From Micromonospora pallida (GTDB lineage Bacteria; Actinomycetota; Actinomycetes; Mycobacteriales; Micromonosporaceae), in NCBI RefSeq assembly GCF_900090325.1, contig NZ_FMHW01000002.1, positions 1,178,001 to 1,242,000 on the forward strand: DNA of 64,000 bases, read 5' to 3'. The position numbers were made by a program, and so were the translations under genes. The notes under the pieces are model-generated. The model did not search any database, had not been told where the DNA came from, and was given only the letters and a program-made list of their open reading frames with translations. Below, piece after piece: positions 17,011 through 25,136 of the stretch (position 1 is the first letter of the stretch; every line of letters begins with the position of its first letter).

Positions 17011-17238
17011 GTGGCAAGCATCATGGGCGAAGCGAATGAGCCGCGGTCGGAGTGCCCGGTCAACGCCGCCGTCGAGGTGTCCGGCGATCGCCGGAGCCCG
17101 CTCGTCCTGGTTGGCATCGTCTTCGGAGACCGCCGCTATTTCCGAGAACTGCAAGCCAACTCTATCGAGGGGATCGCCTCGAATATTCTCGCCGACCCAC
17201 TCAAGTGACTCGTCGAGTCGGGACTGCTCACCCGTGAC
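17011..17238 (+). pseudogene. HxlR-family regulator broken by a stop codon
   Basis: From GTG 17011 or ATG 17023 the frame gives NEPRSECPVNAAVEVSGDR, then LVGIVFGDRRYFRELQA, then EGIASNILADPLK: the N-terminal two thirds of an HxlR winged helix. A TGA at 17206-17208 then interrupts it, and the same frame continues LVESGLLTRD, the expected next segment (family pattern LK-R-LV--GLL-R). One change, CGA to TGA, explains the stop. After 17238 the rest of the domain is not recognisable, so the 3' end is lost too. It is divergent from the MBL hydrolase at 16111-16947. Confidence 0.75.
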
Positions 17239-17255
17239 GTGCGTGCCGTGACCGG

Positions 17256-17339
17256 TCAGGTCGGACCACCAGCAGCGCGGAACCGGTTGCGGGCCCGATG
17301 CAACCGCACCGCGTAGGTGGGACGCGACCAGGCGAGGGT
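17256..17339 (-). pseudogene. Possible 3' remnant of a sigma-factor gene
   Basis: The last 27 codons of a minus-strand frame read LAWSRPTYAVRLHRARNRF and a short tail. This resembles the end of region 4 in ECF sigma factors (pattern A-RVRLHRARRRLR). Upstream in the frame there is nothing sigma-like. The match is short, so it could be chance. Confidence 0.25.
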
Positions 17340-17378
17340 GAGAAATTTCCACGAGAACGCTGTGCAGCACAGCAATAA

Positions 17379-18362
17379 TTGGCGTTTGGACCTCACCGCG
17401 GCCAGGAAGCGTCGGTCCTTCCTCTGGAAGCGTTTGGTCGAGCAGCAGGGGAGCGGCGTATCGACGTTCAAGAAATTCTGCGTACGTTCCGCGCCGTGCC
17501 GCGGGAACGATCCGGCGGCCTGGAATCTCGGTCGGGCGTCGGGGTTCACCCGGTGACCTCGCTCGGCGGCACGGATGCGTACCTCAAGATCGCCCCGGCG
17601 TCACTGGGCCCGGAGGCGCTCGCGGCGGCACGCCGTGAGCTGCGCTTCTACCGCGACCTGGCGTCGATCGTCCCGGTCCGGGCGCCGCGACTGATCAATC
17701 ACCTCGATGTGGCCGACGGCGTTGCGCTGCTTCTGGCCGACGCCGGAGGCTCGCTGGCCGTGGACATGTGGCGGGAGCGGGACTGGGCCGCACTCGGCCA
17801 CGACCTGGCCGCGCTGCATTCCGCGTCCGGTCTACCGACGCGCGCGTGGGACGGACCCGATGCGCTGGGCGCGGCGATGACCGACCCGGACATTCGCACG
17901 ATGAGAGAGTTCTGGGAATCGGCCCTGCCGCAGTTCGACCACATCCTGTCCGGTGCCGACCGCGTGCGAGGCGACATGTCCGCAGTGCCGCCGACCTTCG
18001 TCCACGGCGACTGCCACACCGAGAACGTCACGTTCGACCACGGCTCCCTCGTCCTCTGCGACTGGCAGTCCTCGGGGGTCGGCCGTCCATCCGGGGATCT
18101 GGCACTGCTTTCGGTGCGGGCCACTCCGGCCGGCGTCGCGGTGCCCCGGGCGCTCTTCGACGCCTACCTCAAGGTGAACACCGAGCGGTCCGCCGAGCTG
18201 CGTCGGGCGACCTTGGCCGAGGAGCTGGCCATCCTGCTGTTCCAGTGGCCGCACTACGCCATGTACAACAGCCCGGCGGGCAACGACCGCATCCGGAGGC
18301 GGGGGACCGACCTTGCCGCCCGTTGGACCGGAGAGTCCGATTCGGGAGGACGCTCGACATGA
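17379..18362 (+). CDS. Aminoglycoside-phosphotransferase-like kinase
   Basis: Up to 327 residues. The kinase motifs are clear: GTDAYLKI (ATP-binding Lys), FVHGDCHTEN (catalytic loop HGDxxxxN) and LVLCDWQSSGVGRPSGDLA (metal-binding DW/DF-type loop with the family's GDLA). The fold is that of small-molecule kinases that act on antibiotics, choline or sugars; the substrate cannot be told from sequence. The start is uncertain: TTG 17379 gives the longest frame, and GTG 17496 would remove 39 doubtful residues. No good Shine-Dalgarno sequence favours either. The gene is followed by a convergent MFS gene. Confidence 0.8.
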   Translation: MAFGPHRGQEASVLPLEAFGRAAGERRIDVQEILRTFRAVPRERSGGLESRSGVGVHPVTSLGGTDAYLKIAPASLGPEALAAARRELRFYRDLASIVPVRAPRLINHLDVADGVALLLADAGGSLAVDMWRERDWAALGHDLAALHSASGLPTRAWDGPDALGAAMTDPDIRTMREFWESALPQFDHILSGADRVRGDMSAVPPTFVHGDCHTENVTFDHGSLVLCDWQSSGVGRPSGDLALLSVRATPAGVAVPRALFDAYLKVNTERSAELRRATLAEELAILLFQWPHYAMYNSPAGNDRIRRRGTDLAARWTGESDSGGRST

Positions 18363-18405
18363 GCTTCGCGTTCATGCCGCCCGCGCGGCCGTCCGGCGTG
18401 ACGGC

Positions 18406-19833
18406 TCAGGCCAGGGCGGGTGCGGTGGCCCGGCGGCGGATCAGGGCCGCCGCGGCGCCGAGCACGGCCAGGCCGGATCCGAGCAGCAGGACCGCGTCGG
18501 CGCCGTGGGCGGAGAAGCCGCCGGTCTGGCCGGCCGGCAGCAGGCTGGAGGCCACGGTGATGCTGGCGGCGACGCCGAGCGAGGCACCGACGTAGCGGGC
18601 GGTGTTGTTGGCGCCGGAGCCCATCGCGACCCGGTCCGGGGGGACGCTGGCGACGGCGAGCCGGGCGAGTGCCGCGTTGAGCAGGCCGCTGCCCGCCCCG
18701 GAGATGAGCAGCCCGGGGATGGTGCGTGCCCACGAGTGCGCGCCGGCGTAGCCGAGCATGGTCAGGTAGCCGGCGGCGGTGAGGGCGAAGCCGAGGGCGA
18801 GTTGCCGAGTGGGCGCGAAGCGGGTTCCGTGGTGGCGCAGCTGGTTGCTGACCACGTACGAGGCTCCGGCCCACACGAAGGCCAGGCCGGCGGCGCCCAG
18901 CGCGCTGACGCCGATCAACCGCTGCACGAGGGTGGGTAGGACGGTACTCGGGCCGAGCGCGGCGAGCCCGGTGAAGAGCGCGCCGATGGTGGCGACCCGG
19001 AAGTCCGACCGGCGGAACAGGGCCAGGTCGAGCATCGGCGCCCGGGTGCGGGCCTCGGTCGCCACGAAGGCGGCGAGCAGCAGCACCGACAGCCCCAGGG
19101 GAATCAGCACCGCGGGCCGCAGCCAGCCGGCGCGTCCGAGGGTGACGGCGATGAGCAGCAGTGCCAGGGCCGTGCCGAGGGTCAACACACCGGGTACGTC
19201 GATACGGGCCGCCCGTTCGGCCCGGGACTCGGCGAGCAGCCGGCCACCGGTCGCCGCCAGTACGGCGGCCAGCGCCGCGAGGAGGAGGTAGAGCCAGCGC
19301 CAACTGCTGAGTGCGGTCAGCGCGGCCGCGGCCAGTGGGCCGACGGCGATGCCGGCGCCGATCATCGACGCCCAGAGCGCCGTGGCGTGGGCCCGGCCCT
19401 GGTGGGTGTGGAAGGTGTGCGCGAGCAGACCCAGGCCGACGGCGAGGATGGCGGCGCTGGCGACGCCCTGTGTCACTCGGGCGGCGATGAAGGTGCCGGC
19501 GTCGGGGGCGACGGCTGCCCCGACCGTACTGGCGGCGAGCAGCGCGAGGCCGACGCGGAAGATCCGGCGTCGGCCAAAGTCGTCGCCGAGGCTGCCGGCC
19601 ACCAGCAGGGTGGCGGCGAGTCCGAGATTGATCGCGTTGATCAGCCAGGTCTGGGTGGTGAGGCCGGCCCCGAGGCTCCGCGCGGTCTGCGGCAGTACGG
19701 CCACCGGGGCGGTGTAGTTCATGAGGACGAGCAGGGTCGCGGCGCAGACCGCGAACAGGGCCCGAGAACCGGAGCGGTTCGTGTCCGCGACCGGGGCGGC
19801 GGACGGTGCGGTGACGCCGGCGGGTGTCGACAT
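18406..19833 (-). CDS. MFS drug-exporter-type transporter (14-helix class)
   Basis: 475 residues from an ATG at 19833 with GAGAGG eight bases upstream. It has about 14 hydrophobic segments. Segment 1 is LFAVCAATLLVLMNYTAPVA; motif A is present as GSLGDDFGRRRIFRVGL; motif C-like ASMIGAGIAVGPL follows. This is the DHA2/QacA-like group of proton-driven multidrug exporters. The frame continues far upstream, but that part overlaps the divergent regulator and is not coding. It is divergent from an HxlR regulator with inverted repeats between them, so it is probably repressed by that protein and induced by a toxic compound. Confidence 0.9.
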   Translation of the reverse strand: MSTPAGVTAPSAAPVADTNRSGSRALFAVCAATLLVLMNYTAPVAVLPQTARSLGAGLTTQTWLINAINLGLAATLLVAGSLGDDFGRRRIFRVGLALLAASTVGAAVAPDAGTFIAARVTQGVASAAILAVGLGLLAHTFHTHQGRAHATALWASMIGAGIAVGPLAAAALTALSSWRWLYLLLAALAAVLAATGGRLLAESRAERAARIDVPGVLTLGTALALLLIAVTLGRAGWLRPAVLIPLGLSVLLLAAFVATEARTRAPMLDLALFRRSDFRVATIGALFTGLAALGPSTVLPTLVQRLIGVSALGAAGLAFVWAGASYVVSNQLRHHGTRFAPTRQLALGFALTAAGYLTMLGYAGAHSWARTIPGLLISGAGSGLLNAALARLAVASVPPDRVAMGSGANNTARYVGASLGVAASITVASSLLPAGQTGGFSAHGADAVLLLGSGLAVLGAAAALIRRRATAPALA

Positions 19834-19847
19834 GCGGGTGGCCTCTC

Positions 19848-19910
19848 GGTTCGGTGAACGAACCGACGATAGCAGAGATAGTTCGTTCAATGAACTGACC
19901 GGTGTAGGAT
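19848..19910. promoter_or_regulatory. Divergent control region: two inverted repeats and a leaderless promoter
   Basis: Two related inverted repeats lie between the MFS and hxlR genes: GGTTCG-N5-CGAACC (19848-19864) and AGTTC-N7-GAACT (19880-19896, with an inner GTTCA-A-TGAAC). Both share GTTC/GAAC half-sites. On the plus strand TTCGTT (19882-19887), 17 bases, then TAGGAT (19905-19910) forms a promoter whose expected start point is the A of the hxlR ATG at 19918, so the mRNA is probably leaderless. The second repeat covers the -35 box, as expected for autorepression. Confidence 0.6.
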
Positions 19911-19917
19911 CCGTTCC

Positions 19918-20445
19918 ATGGCACTGGGAAAGAGCTACGAGGGGCAGAACTGCTACCTGGCCAGGGCGCTGGAACTGGTCGGCGAACGGTGGACGCTGCT
20001 CGTCGTCCGCGACGCCTTCTTCGGCGTACGCCGCTACGGCGACTTCCTCGCCCACCTGGACATCCCCCGGGCCGTGCTCGCCGACCGGCTCAGCACCCTC
20101 GTCGACGCCGGCATCCTCCAGCGCCACCGTTACCAGGACTCCCCACCGCGGGACGAATACCTGCTCACCGACCGCGGCATCGAACTCTGGTCGGTGATCT
20201 ACCCGTTGATGCGCTGGGGCGAGCGGCACTTCGCCTCCGGCGAGCGGCTGCGGACCTTCCGGCACGTCACGTGCGGCACCGAACTCGACCCGGCCAGTCG
20301 CTGCCCGGCCTGCGGCGGGGCCGATGTGCCACCGGGCGACGTCGAGACCCACCCCGGGCCGGGCATCCCGGCCCAGCCGCGCCAGGACCCGGTGAGCGTC
20401 GCGATGCGGCAGCACCCGCACCGCCTCCTGCAACCGCTGATCTGA
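19918..20445 (+). CDS. HxlR-family transcriptional regulator
   Basis: 175 residues. The winged-helix core is complete: ALELVGERWTLLVVRDAFFG, YGDFLAHLDIPRAVLADRLS, TLVDAGILQRHRY and YLLTDRGIELWSVIYPLMRW. A C-terminal extension carries CGTELDPASRCPACGG, a possible zinc site with three Cys. HxlR proteins bind DNA as dimers and often respond to redox or small toxic molecules. The gene is divergent from the MFS exporter, which is the likely target. No Shine-Dalgarno sequence is present; the promoter spacing predicts a leaderless mRNA. Confidence 0.9.
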   Translation: MALGKSYEGQNCYLARALELVGERWTLLVVRDAFFGVRRYGDFLAHLDIPRAVLADRLSTLVDAGILQRHRYQDSPPRDEYLLTDRGIELWSVIYPLMRWGERHFASGERLRTFRHVTCGTELDPASRCPACGGADVPPGDVETHPGPGIPAQPRQDPVSVAMRQHPHRLLQPLI

Positions 20446-20589
20446 GCCGGCCCCCCTGGTCGGTTGCGATGCGTGCCGGGGGTGTGGTCGGGTCGATGGC
20501 CGTCCTCGCCCGGACATCACGCAGGTCAGGCCGAGGCAATCCGGGCCAAGTAGGCCCGGGGACGGACGGATTTCCGTACGCTGCGCTGG

Positions 20590-21642
20590 GTGAAGTGGGC
20601 ACGATCCTTCGTCGCGCTGGCGGCGACCCTGACTGTTGCGGCGTGCGATGCCGCCCGGACGCCACCGGCCGGTGCGCCCACCCGTTCCTCCCCGGCGGCA
20701 TCCCCGTCGCACCCCGCCGAGATCACCTTGGCCTTCGCAGGCGACGTGCACTTCGCCGACCGTACCGCCGACCTGCTGCGTGACCCGGCGACCGCGTTCG
20801 GGCCGATCTCGTCGATCCTGTCGGCCGCGGACCTCGCGATGGTCAACCTGGAGACGGCGGTCACCACGCGGGGCACCCCCGAGCCGAAGGAGTTCCATTT
20901 CCGGGCGCCGGCGAGCACGTACGACGCGGTGAAGGCCGCCGGCGTCGACGTCGTGACGATCGCCAACAACCACGCGCTCGACTACGGCCGGACGGGCCTG
21001 GCCGACACCGTGGACGCAGCCAGGGCCGCCGGGATGCCCGCCGTCGGGGCGGGCGCCGACGCGGCAGCGGCCTACGCACCGTGGATCACCGAGATACGCG
21101 GCACCAGAATCGCTGTCCTCGGCTTCAACCAGGTCTCCGAACTGTGGTCGGAGTGGAGAGCCACCGACTCCCGGGCCGGCATCGCGATGACCCGGGACCT
21201 GCCGCGCGCCGTCGCGGCGGTGCGCGCTGCCCGGAGCCAGGCCAGCGTGGTCGTCGTCTACGTCCACTGGGGCACCGAGGGCGAGGCCTGTCCACCCGCC
21301 GAGGCCCGCGAGTTCGCCGGCGAGATGGCCAGGGCGGGTGCCACGCTCGTGGTCGGCACCCACGCCCATCTCCTGCTCGGCGACGGGTGGCTCGGCCATA
21401 CCTTCGTCCAGTACGGACTCGGCAACTTCCTGTGGTGGCGTGACGATGCGTACAGCAACGACACGGGGGTGTTGCGGGTGACCCTCGACGATTCGGCGAT
21501 TTCGAAGACGGAACTGGTGCCCGCGACGATCTCCCGCCGTACCGGTCGACCCGAACTCGCCGACGGGGAGAATGCGGCCCGGATTCGCAAGGAGTACGCG
21601 GACCTGCACGCCTGCACCGAACTCGCCTCGCGCCCCACGTGA
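20590..21642 (+). CDS. CapA-family lipoprotein (metallophosphatase fold)
   Basis: 350 residues from a GTG at 20590. A lipobox (LTVAAC, modified Cys at residue 19) follows a short signal, so the protein should be membrane-anchored outside the cell. The mature part has the CapA pattern: ITLAFAGDVHF (metal motif), MVNLETAV, FHFRAPASTYDAVKAAGVDV, TIANNHALDYGRTGL, VVYVHWGTEG and VGTHAHLLL. CapA/PgsA proteins belong to the calcineurin-like phosphoesterases and take part in poly-gamma-glutamate or envelope metabolism in some bacteria. No capsule genes are nearby, so the role is open. TACGCT at 20577-20582 lies 7 bases before the start, which suggests leaderless transcription. Confidence 0.88.
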   Translation: MKWARSFVALAATLTVAACDAARTPPAGAPTRSSPAASPSHPAEITLAFAGDVHFADRTADLLRDPATAFGPISSILSAADLAMVNLETAVTTRGTPEPKEFHFRAPASTYDAVKAAGVDVVTIANNHALDYGRTGLADTVDAARAAGMPAVGAGADAAAAYAPWITEIRGTRIAVLGFNQVSELWSEWRATDSRAGIAMTRDLPRAVAAVRAARSQASVVVVYVHWGTEGEACPPAEAREFAGEMARAGATLVVGTHAHLLLGDGWLGHTFVQYGLGNFLWWRDDAYSNDTGVLRVTLDDSAISKTELVPATISRRTGRPELADGENAARIRKEYADLHACTELASRPT

Positions 21643-21726
21643 TAGGCCGGCGGCGTACCCTACAGCCGCTTGCTCTTGGCGGCTGTTCTGAAGTTCGCTC
21701 TGATGCGGACCGCGACGGTGGTGGAC

Positions 21727-23094
21727 ATGGGTTCGGCTGAACTGAAGCAGGTCGCGGTGCCGGTCACCTCACCGGACCTGCGGCGGATGCTTCTCGCCTA
21801 TACGGTCAGCACCGTCGGTACGCTGCTCGGCAGCGGCGTCGTCCTGTGGATCGCCATCACGCAGGTCGGTGTCAGCGGCGGCGAACTGGGGTTGTTGAGT
21901 GGCATGGCGACGCTTGCGGCGGGTGCCACCGCCCTGGTGGTCGCGCCGAGGATCGATACCTGGCACAAGCGGCCGGTGATGATCACGTTGGACCTGCTGG
22001 CGGGCGCCGCCCTGCTCAGCCTCTGCCTCGCCACCTGGGCGGGGAAGGTGACCGTGTGGCACCTGACGGCGGTGGCCGCTACCGCGATGTCGGTGGCGAT
22101 CCTCTTTGCCGCCGCAAGTACGTCGATGCTCAAACACGTCGGCCGCGATCGTCTGGACTGGGCGCTCGGGCGGCAGGAGTCGGTGTTCTGGGCGGCCCAG
22201 CTGATCGGTCCACCTGCCGGGGGCGTGGTGACCTCGGCCATCGGCGCGTCCCTGACCCTCGCGTGCAACAGCGCGTCGTTCCTGCTGTCTGCCATCCTGC
22301 TGGCCGGGATCTCCGAACCAGGTCCCGCTGCCGAACGAGCGTCGACCGGCCTTCGGGTCGGCGCGGGCCTCCGCACCATCTGGCGATTGCCTTCCCTTCG
22401 TGCCCTCTACGTCAATGCCGTGCTCTTCGGATCCGCCCTCATGGCCACGAACCCGATCCTGGCGCTGTTCATCGTGCACGACCTGGGCCTGTCCGCGTGG
22501 GAGTACGGGCTGACCCTCGGCGTTCCATGTCTCGGCGGGATGCTCGCGGGCACGCTGTCGTACCGGTTGATCCGGCGGTGGGGGAGGGACCGGGTCCTTC
22601 TCGGCACCGGACTGGTCCGCGTCGTCTGGCTGCTTCCCCTCGCCGCCATACCGGCGGGGCCTGCGGCGCTTGCGGCGATCCTGACGTTGCAGTTCGGCCT
22701 GCTCTTCACCACGGGACTGTTCAACCCGACGTTCGCGTCGACGCGGATGTCGGTCACCCCGGCGGACCGGCTCAGCTCGGTCGTCGGTAGCTGGGCGGCC
22801 ACCACGCGACTGGTGCACCCGATAGCCATCGGGTCGGTCGGCCTCCTGGCGGAGATCCTGGGTGTACGCGCCGCACTCGCGATCGGCACTGGACTGGGGG
22901 CGTTGAGTGTCCTTCCGCTGCTGAGTCGGTCGTTCCGCGATCGATCAGGCCAGGACGCGAACGGGGCTGGCGCCATCACAGAGCGGTATGGAGGGCCTGG
23001 CAGTGTGCCCTCGCCAAGTGCTGCGACACCTGCGCTCTACCGCAAGCTCAGCCAGTACGGCGTGGGTCTGGCCCGCGGTACGCGGCAGCAGTGA
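21727..23094 (+). CDS. MFS transporter (EntS/MefA-like, 12 helices)
   Basis: About 455 residues with 10-12 hydrophobic segments, including LLAYTVSTVGTLLGSGVVLW at the N-terminus. A motif A-like IDTWHKRPVMITLDLLAG, ESVFWAAQLIGPPAGGVV and RLSSVVGSWAATTRLVHPI match the branch that includes macrolide and siderophore exporters. The start is unsettled: ATG 21727, ATG 21703 and an upstream 21670 are in frame and none has a clear Shine-Dalgarno sequence; 21727 puts the N-terminus where the family usually starts. The C-terminal 50 residues after SRSFRDRSGQD are hydrophilic and may be unstructured. It converges on a hypothetical gene one base away. Confidence 0.82.
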   Translation: MGSAELKQVAVPVTSPDLRRMLLAYTVSTVGTLLGSGVVLWIAITQVGVSGGELGLLSGMATLAAGATALVVAPRIDTWHKRPVMITLDLLAGAALLSLCLATWAGKVTVWHLTAVAATAMSVAILFAAASTSMLKHVGRDRLDWALGRQESVFWAAQLIGPPAGGVVTSAIGASLTLACNSASFLLSAILLAGISEPGPAAERASTGLRVGAGLRTIWRLPSLRALYVNAVLFGSALMATNPILALFIVHDLGLSAWEYGLTLGVPCLGGMLAGTLSYRLIRRWGRDRVLLGTGLVRVVWLLPLAAIPAGPAALAAILTLQFGLLFTTGLFNPTFASTRMSVTPADRLSSVVGSWAATTRLVHPIAIGSVGLLAEILGVRAALAIGTGLGALSVLPLLSRSFRDRSGQDANGAGAITERYGGPGSVPSPSAATPALYRKLSQYGVGLARGTRQQ

Positions 23095-23095
23095 C

Positions 23096-23545
23096 TCAGC
23101 TTCGCCAGCCCGTCTCGGATACACCCCGATTCAGCTGATTCTCATGGTCGGCGTCCTCGGCGGCCATGGACTTCGGCCACACTCGCCAAGCCGCGCGGTC
23201 GGCCTCCGTCTCGGAACAGTCGGTCGCGATCATCAGGTGGGTTCGCGCGCCGTCGATGTAGTGCATCGCCTGGTCGAGGGTGCCCTGGTCGGGCTCGTCG
23301 TACCCCAGCCGCGCGAACTCCGCGGCCAGTTCGGCCATGCGTGTCTCGCTCTCCTGCTGACGCCGGGTCGCATACCGTTGCCGCGCCTCGGTCAGCCAGG
23401 CGGGGTTGCTGTCACGCAGCTCTCGGACGTCCCCCTTGGTCCAGGGTCGGTCGAGTTTCGGCAGATCACTGTGGTCGATGCAGAGCACCCGGGCAGCCCA
23501 GGAGGGCTTTACCACCTTGTCTAGTTTGTGGGCTTTCGCTGCCAC
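23096..23545 (-). CDS. Hypothetical protein, 149 residues
   Basis: GTG start at 23545 with AAGAGG about nine bases upstream. The protein is hydrophilic and mostly helical by composition, with WAARVLCIDHSDL near the N-terminus, PWTKGDVRELRDSN, and a charged helix RQRYATRRQQESETRMAEL. I recognise no domain. Coding is supported by the ribosome binding site, normal composition and lack of a better frame on the other strand. It stands alone, converging with the MFS gene. Confidence 0.55.
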   Translation of the reverse strand: MAAKAHKLDKVVKPSWAARVLCIDHSDLPKLDRPWTKGDVRELRDSNPAWLTEARQRYATRRQQESETRMAELAAEFARLGYDEPDQGTLDQAMHYIDGARTHLMIATDCSETEADRAAWRVWPKSMAAEDADHENQLNRGVSETGWRS

Positions 23546-23619
23546 GTTGATGAGCCTCTTTCTTCATCGATCCGGCATCCGGATCTGGCGCGTCGCGGTA
23601 GGTCGCGCCGGATCCAGAT

Positions 23620-24033
23620 TCAGCAGGTCGAGTGAAACAGCCCGCCGACCGGCTGCGTCGTGGCCAGTTCGTTGTACCGCTGCACGGCTTGCGTTGTCTC
23701 GACGATGTGCGGAGTTATGCCACGCTCTTCGAGGAGCGTGAGTGTGCGCGGGTCGACCTGGAGCTGGAGTTGCATGCCGCGCGACAGAACGATCGCCGTC
23801 GCCCCGTGGAGGAGGAGTTCCTCGACGTCGTCGGGCTGGATCCCGGGACTGTGGCGGGTTCCGGTCTCGGACCAGTCCCACGTCCTGCCGCCGCCGGGAT
23901 AGAGCTTGAAGTCTTTGCCCGTACCCAGATATTCAACCTCCATCCGCCCCCAGGAGATCGCCAGCACTCTCGGAGAGCGTTTCACGGCTTCGGCCACGAC
24001 AGCCTCCGTTCCACCCGACACGACCAGCACCAT
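23620..24033 (-). CDS. Mth938-like domain protein
   Basis: 137 residues. The signature of the Mth938/DUF498 (NDUFAF3-like) fold is strong: ISWGRMEVE, GKDFKLYPGGGRTWDWSETG, TRHSPGIQPDDVEELLLHGA, IVLSRGMQ, then ITPHIVETTQAVQRYNEL and the C-terminal GGLFHSTC. The start is ATG 24033 with GGAG six bases upstream; a GTG at 23985 is an alternative that trims the first 16 residues. Bacterial members are uncharacterised, and the mitochondrial relative is a complex I assembly factor. It lies just after a DUF1152-like gene on the same strand. Confidence 0.85.
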   Translation of the reverse strand: MVLVVSGGTEAVVAEAVKRSPRVLAISWGRMEVEYLGTGKDFKLYPGGGRTWDWSETGTRHSPGIQPDDVEELLLHGATAIVLSRGMQLQLQVDPRTLTLLEERGITPHIVETTQAVQRYNELATTQPVGGLFHSTC

Positions 24034-24111
24034 GCATGCTCCGACCGTCGAGCCTACTTTGGCCCAGGAAGCGGACCGTCACGGCATGCTCACCTGCCGT
24101 CATCCGGGCGT

Positions 24112-25104
24112 TCAGTGAGGGAAGGTGCGAGGGGTGCGTGCGTTGCGGAGTTCGTCGCGGAACGCTTGGATGCGCGTGATGACCTGTCGCCTGCCGATGG
24201 TGCTCTCGATGCGGTCGAGGTACAGGCATCGGGCGGCGAGTTTGTCGAGGTCGACGGTGAAGTAGATCGCCATGAGCGGGTTGACGAGCAGGTCGCCGCC
24301 TCCGGTGCGTCGGGTGAACCGGATGTCTCCGAACGCGCCACTGGTGGCGGCGGCGATCTGCCCTTGGACGATGCTCGGCCGGTCCGGTGTGGCGGCCTGG
24401 GCGTCGGCGACAGCATCGCGGTACAGCGCGGCCTCGCGGCTGGAACCGGGGATGGACAGGGCGCCGAGGTAGCCGCCGTCACGGTCGAGTGCGGCGAGGT
24501 TCTCCAGCACCTGGACGTGGTTGACGCCGTCGTAGGCGTCGATGCCGAAGCCGAGACTGGTTACCAACTTGACCGGCACGTCCAGGGCGGCCACGGCGGC
24601 CAGGCTGGTGATGTCCTCCACCGGGGTGCCGAGATTGCTTTCGTCGCCGCGCAGCAGGACGTCGGTGCCGCCATCGACCAGCACCACCGCATCGATGTCG
24701 AGTTGTTCGACCAGGTGCCGGTAGGCCGCCCGTAACGGCTGGACACCGAGTGGCGGAAAGGCGTACACGGTCGACGGCAGCTCGTGAGCTGCCAGCCACC
24801 GGGCGAGCGTCCGTTCGGGGAAGTACCAGTCCGGGCTGGTGGTGTCCGGCTGCACCGCCGCGACGTGCTCCGCTACCCACGCGTCCCGGTCGATCAACTC
24901 GAGTTCGGAGAAGGACAGGCTGGCCAGGTGCACCTGTGCGCCGCCGTGCCACAGGGCGAACGCCAAGGGCGGGCCGGCGTACACGTCGAACCCCCCGCCA
25001 GCTCCGGCGATGAGGATGCTCCGCGCCGGAGCCAGCGCGGCAAGCAGCGGCGGAACGGCCAACGAGAACGCACCGGGGGTGGGCGGCAGCGCGGCAGGGT
25101 TCAT
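24112..25104 (-). CDS. DUF1152-family protein
   Basis: 330 residues from an ATG at 25104; a GTG three bases upstream is an alternative. Key segments are ILIAGAGGGFDVYAGPPLAF, a Gly-rich loop that may bind a nucleotide or phosphate, then YAFPPLGVQPLRAAYRHLVE, VVLVDGGTDVLLRGDESNLG and VKLVTSLGFGIDAYDGVNHV. These match the DUF1152 family as I know it; its activity is not established, and the GGTD-RGDE loop suggests a metal or nucleotide site. It is probably co-transcribed with the Mth938-like gene 78 bases downstream. Confidence 0.8.
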   Translation of the reverse strand: MNPAALPPTPGAFSLAVPPLLAALAPARSILIAGAGGGFDVYAGPPLAFALWHGGAQVHLASLSFSELELIDRDAWVAEHVAAVQPDTTSPDWYFPERTLARWLAAHELPSTVYAFPPLGVQPLRAAYRHLVEQLDIDAVVLVDGGTDVLLRGDESNLGTPVEDITSLAAVAALDVPVKLVTSLGFGIDAYDGVNHVQVLENLAALDRDGGYLGALSIPGSSREAALYRDAVADAQAATPDRPSIVQGQIAAATSGAFGDIRFTRRTGGGDLLVNPLMAIYFTVDLDKLAARCLYLDRIESTIGRRQVITRIQAFRDELRNARTPRTFPH

Positions 25105-25136
25105 CACCGCTCAATGATCAACCACGCCACCCTCAG

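Noticed and set aside
16948..17370. N-terminal extension of the MBL hydrolase
   Set aside because: It lies antisense to the hxlR pseudogene, lacks MBL features and is not needed; GTG 16947 has a good ribosome binding site.
19834..21609. Upstream extension of the MFS frame on the minus strand
   Set aside because: It overlaps the divergent hxlR and capA-like genes, which have clear families; the MFS family start and a ribosome binding site are at 19833.
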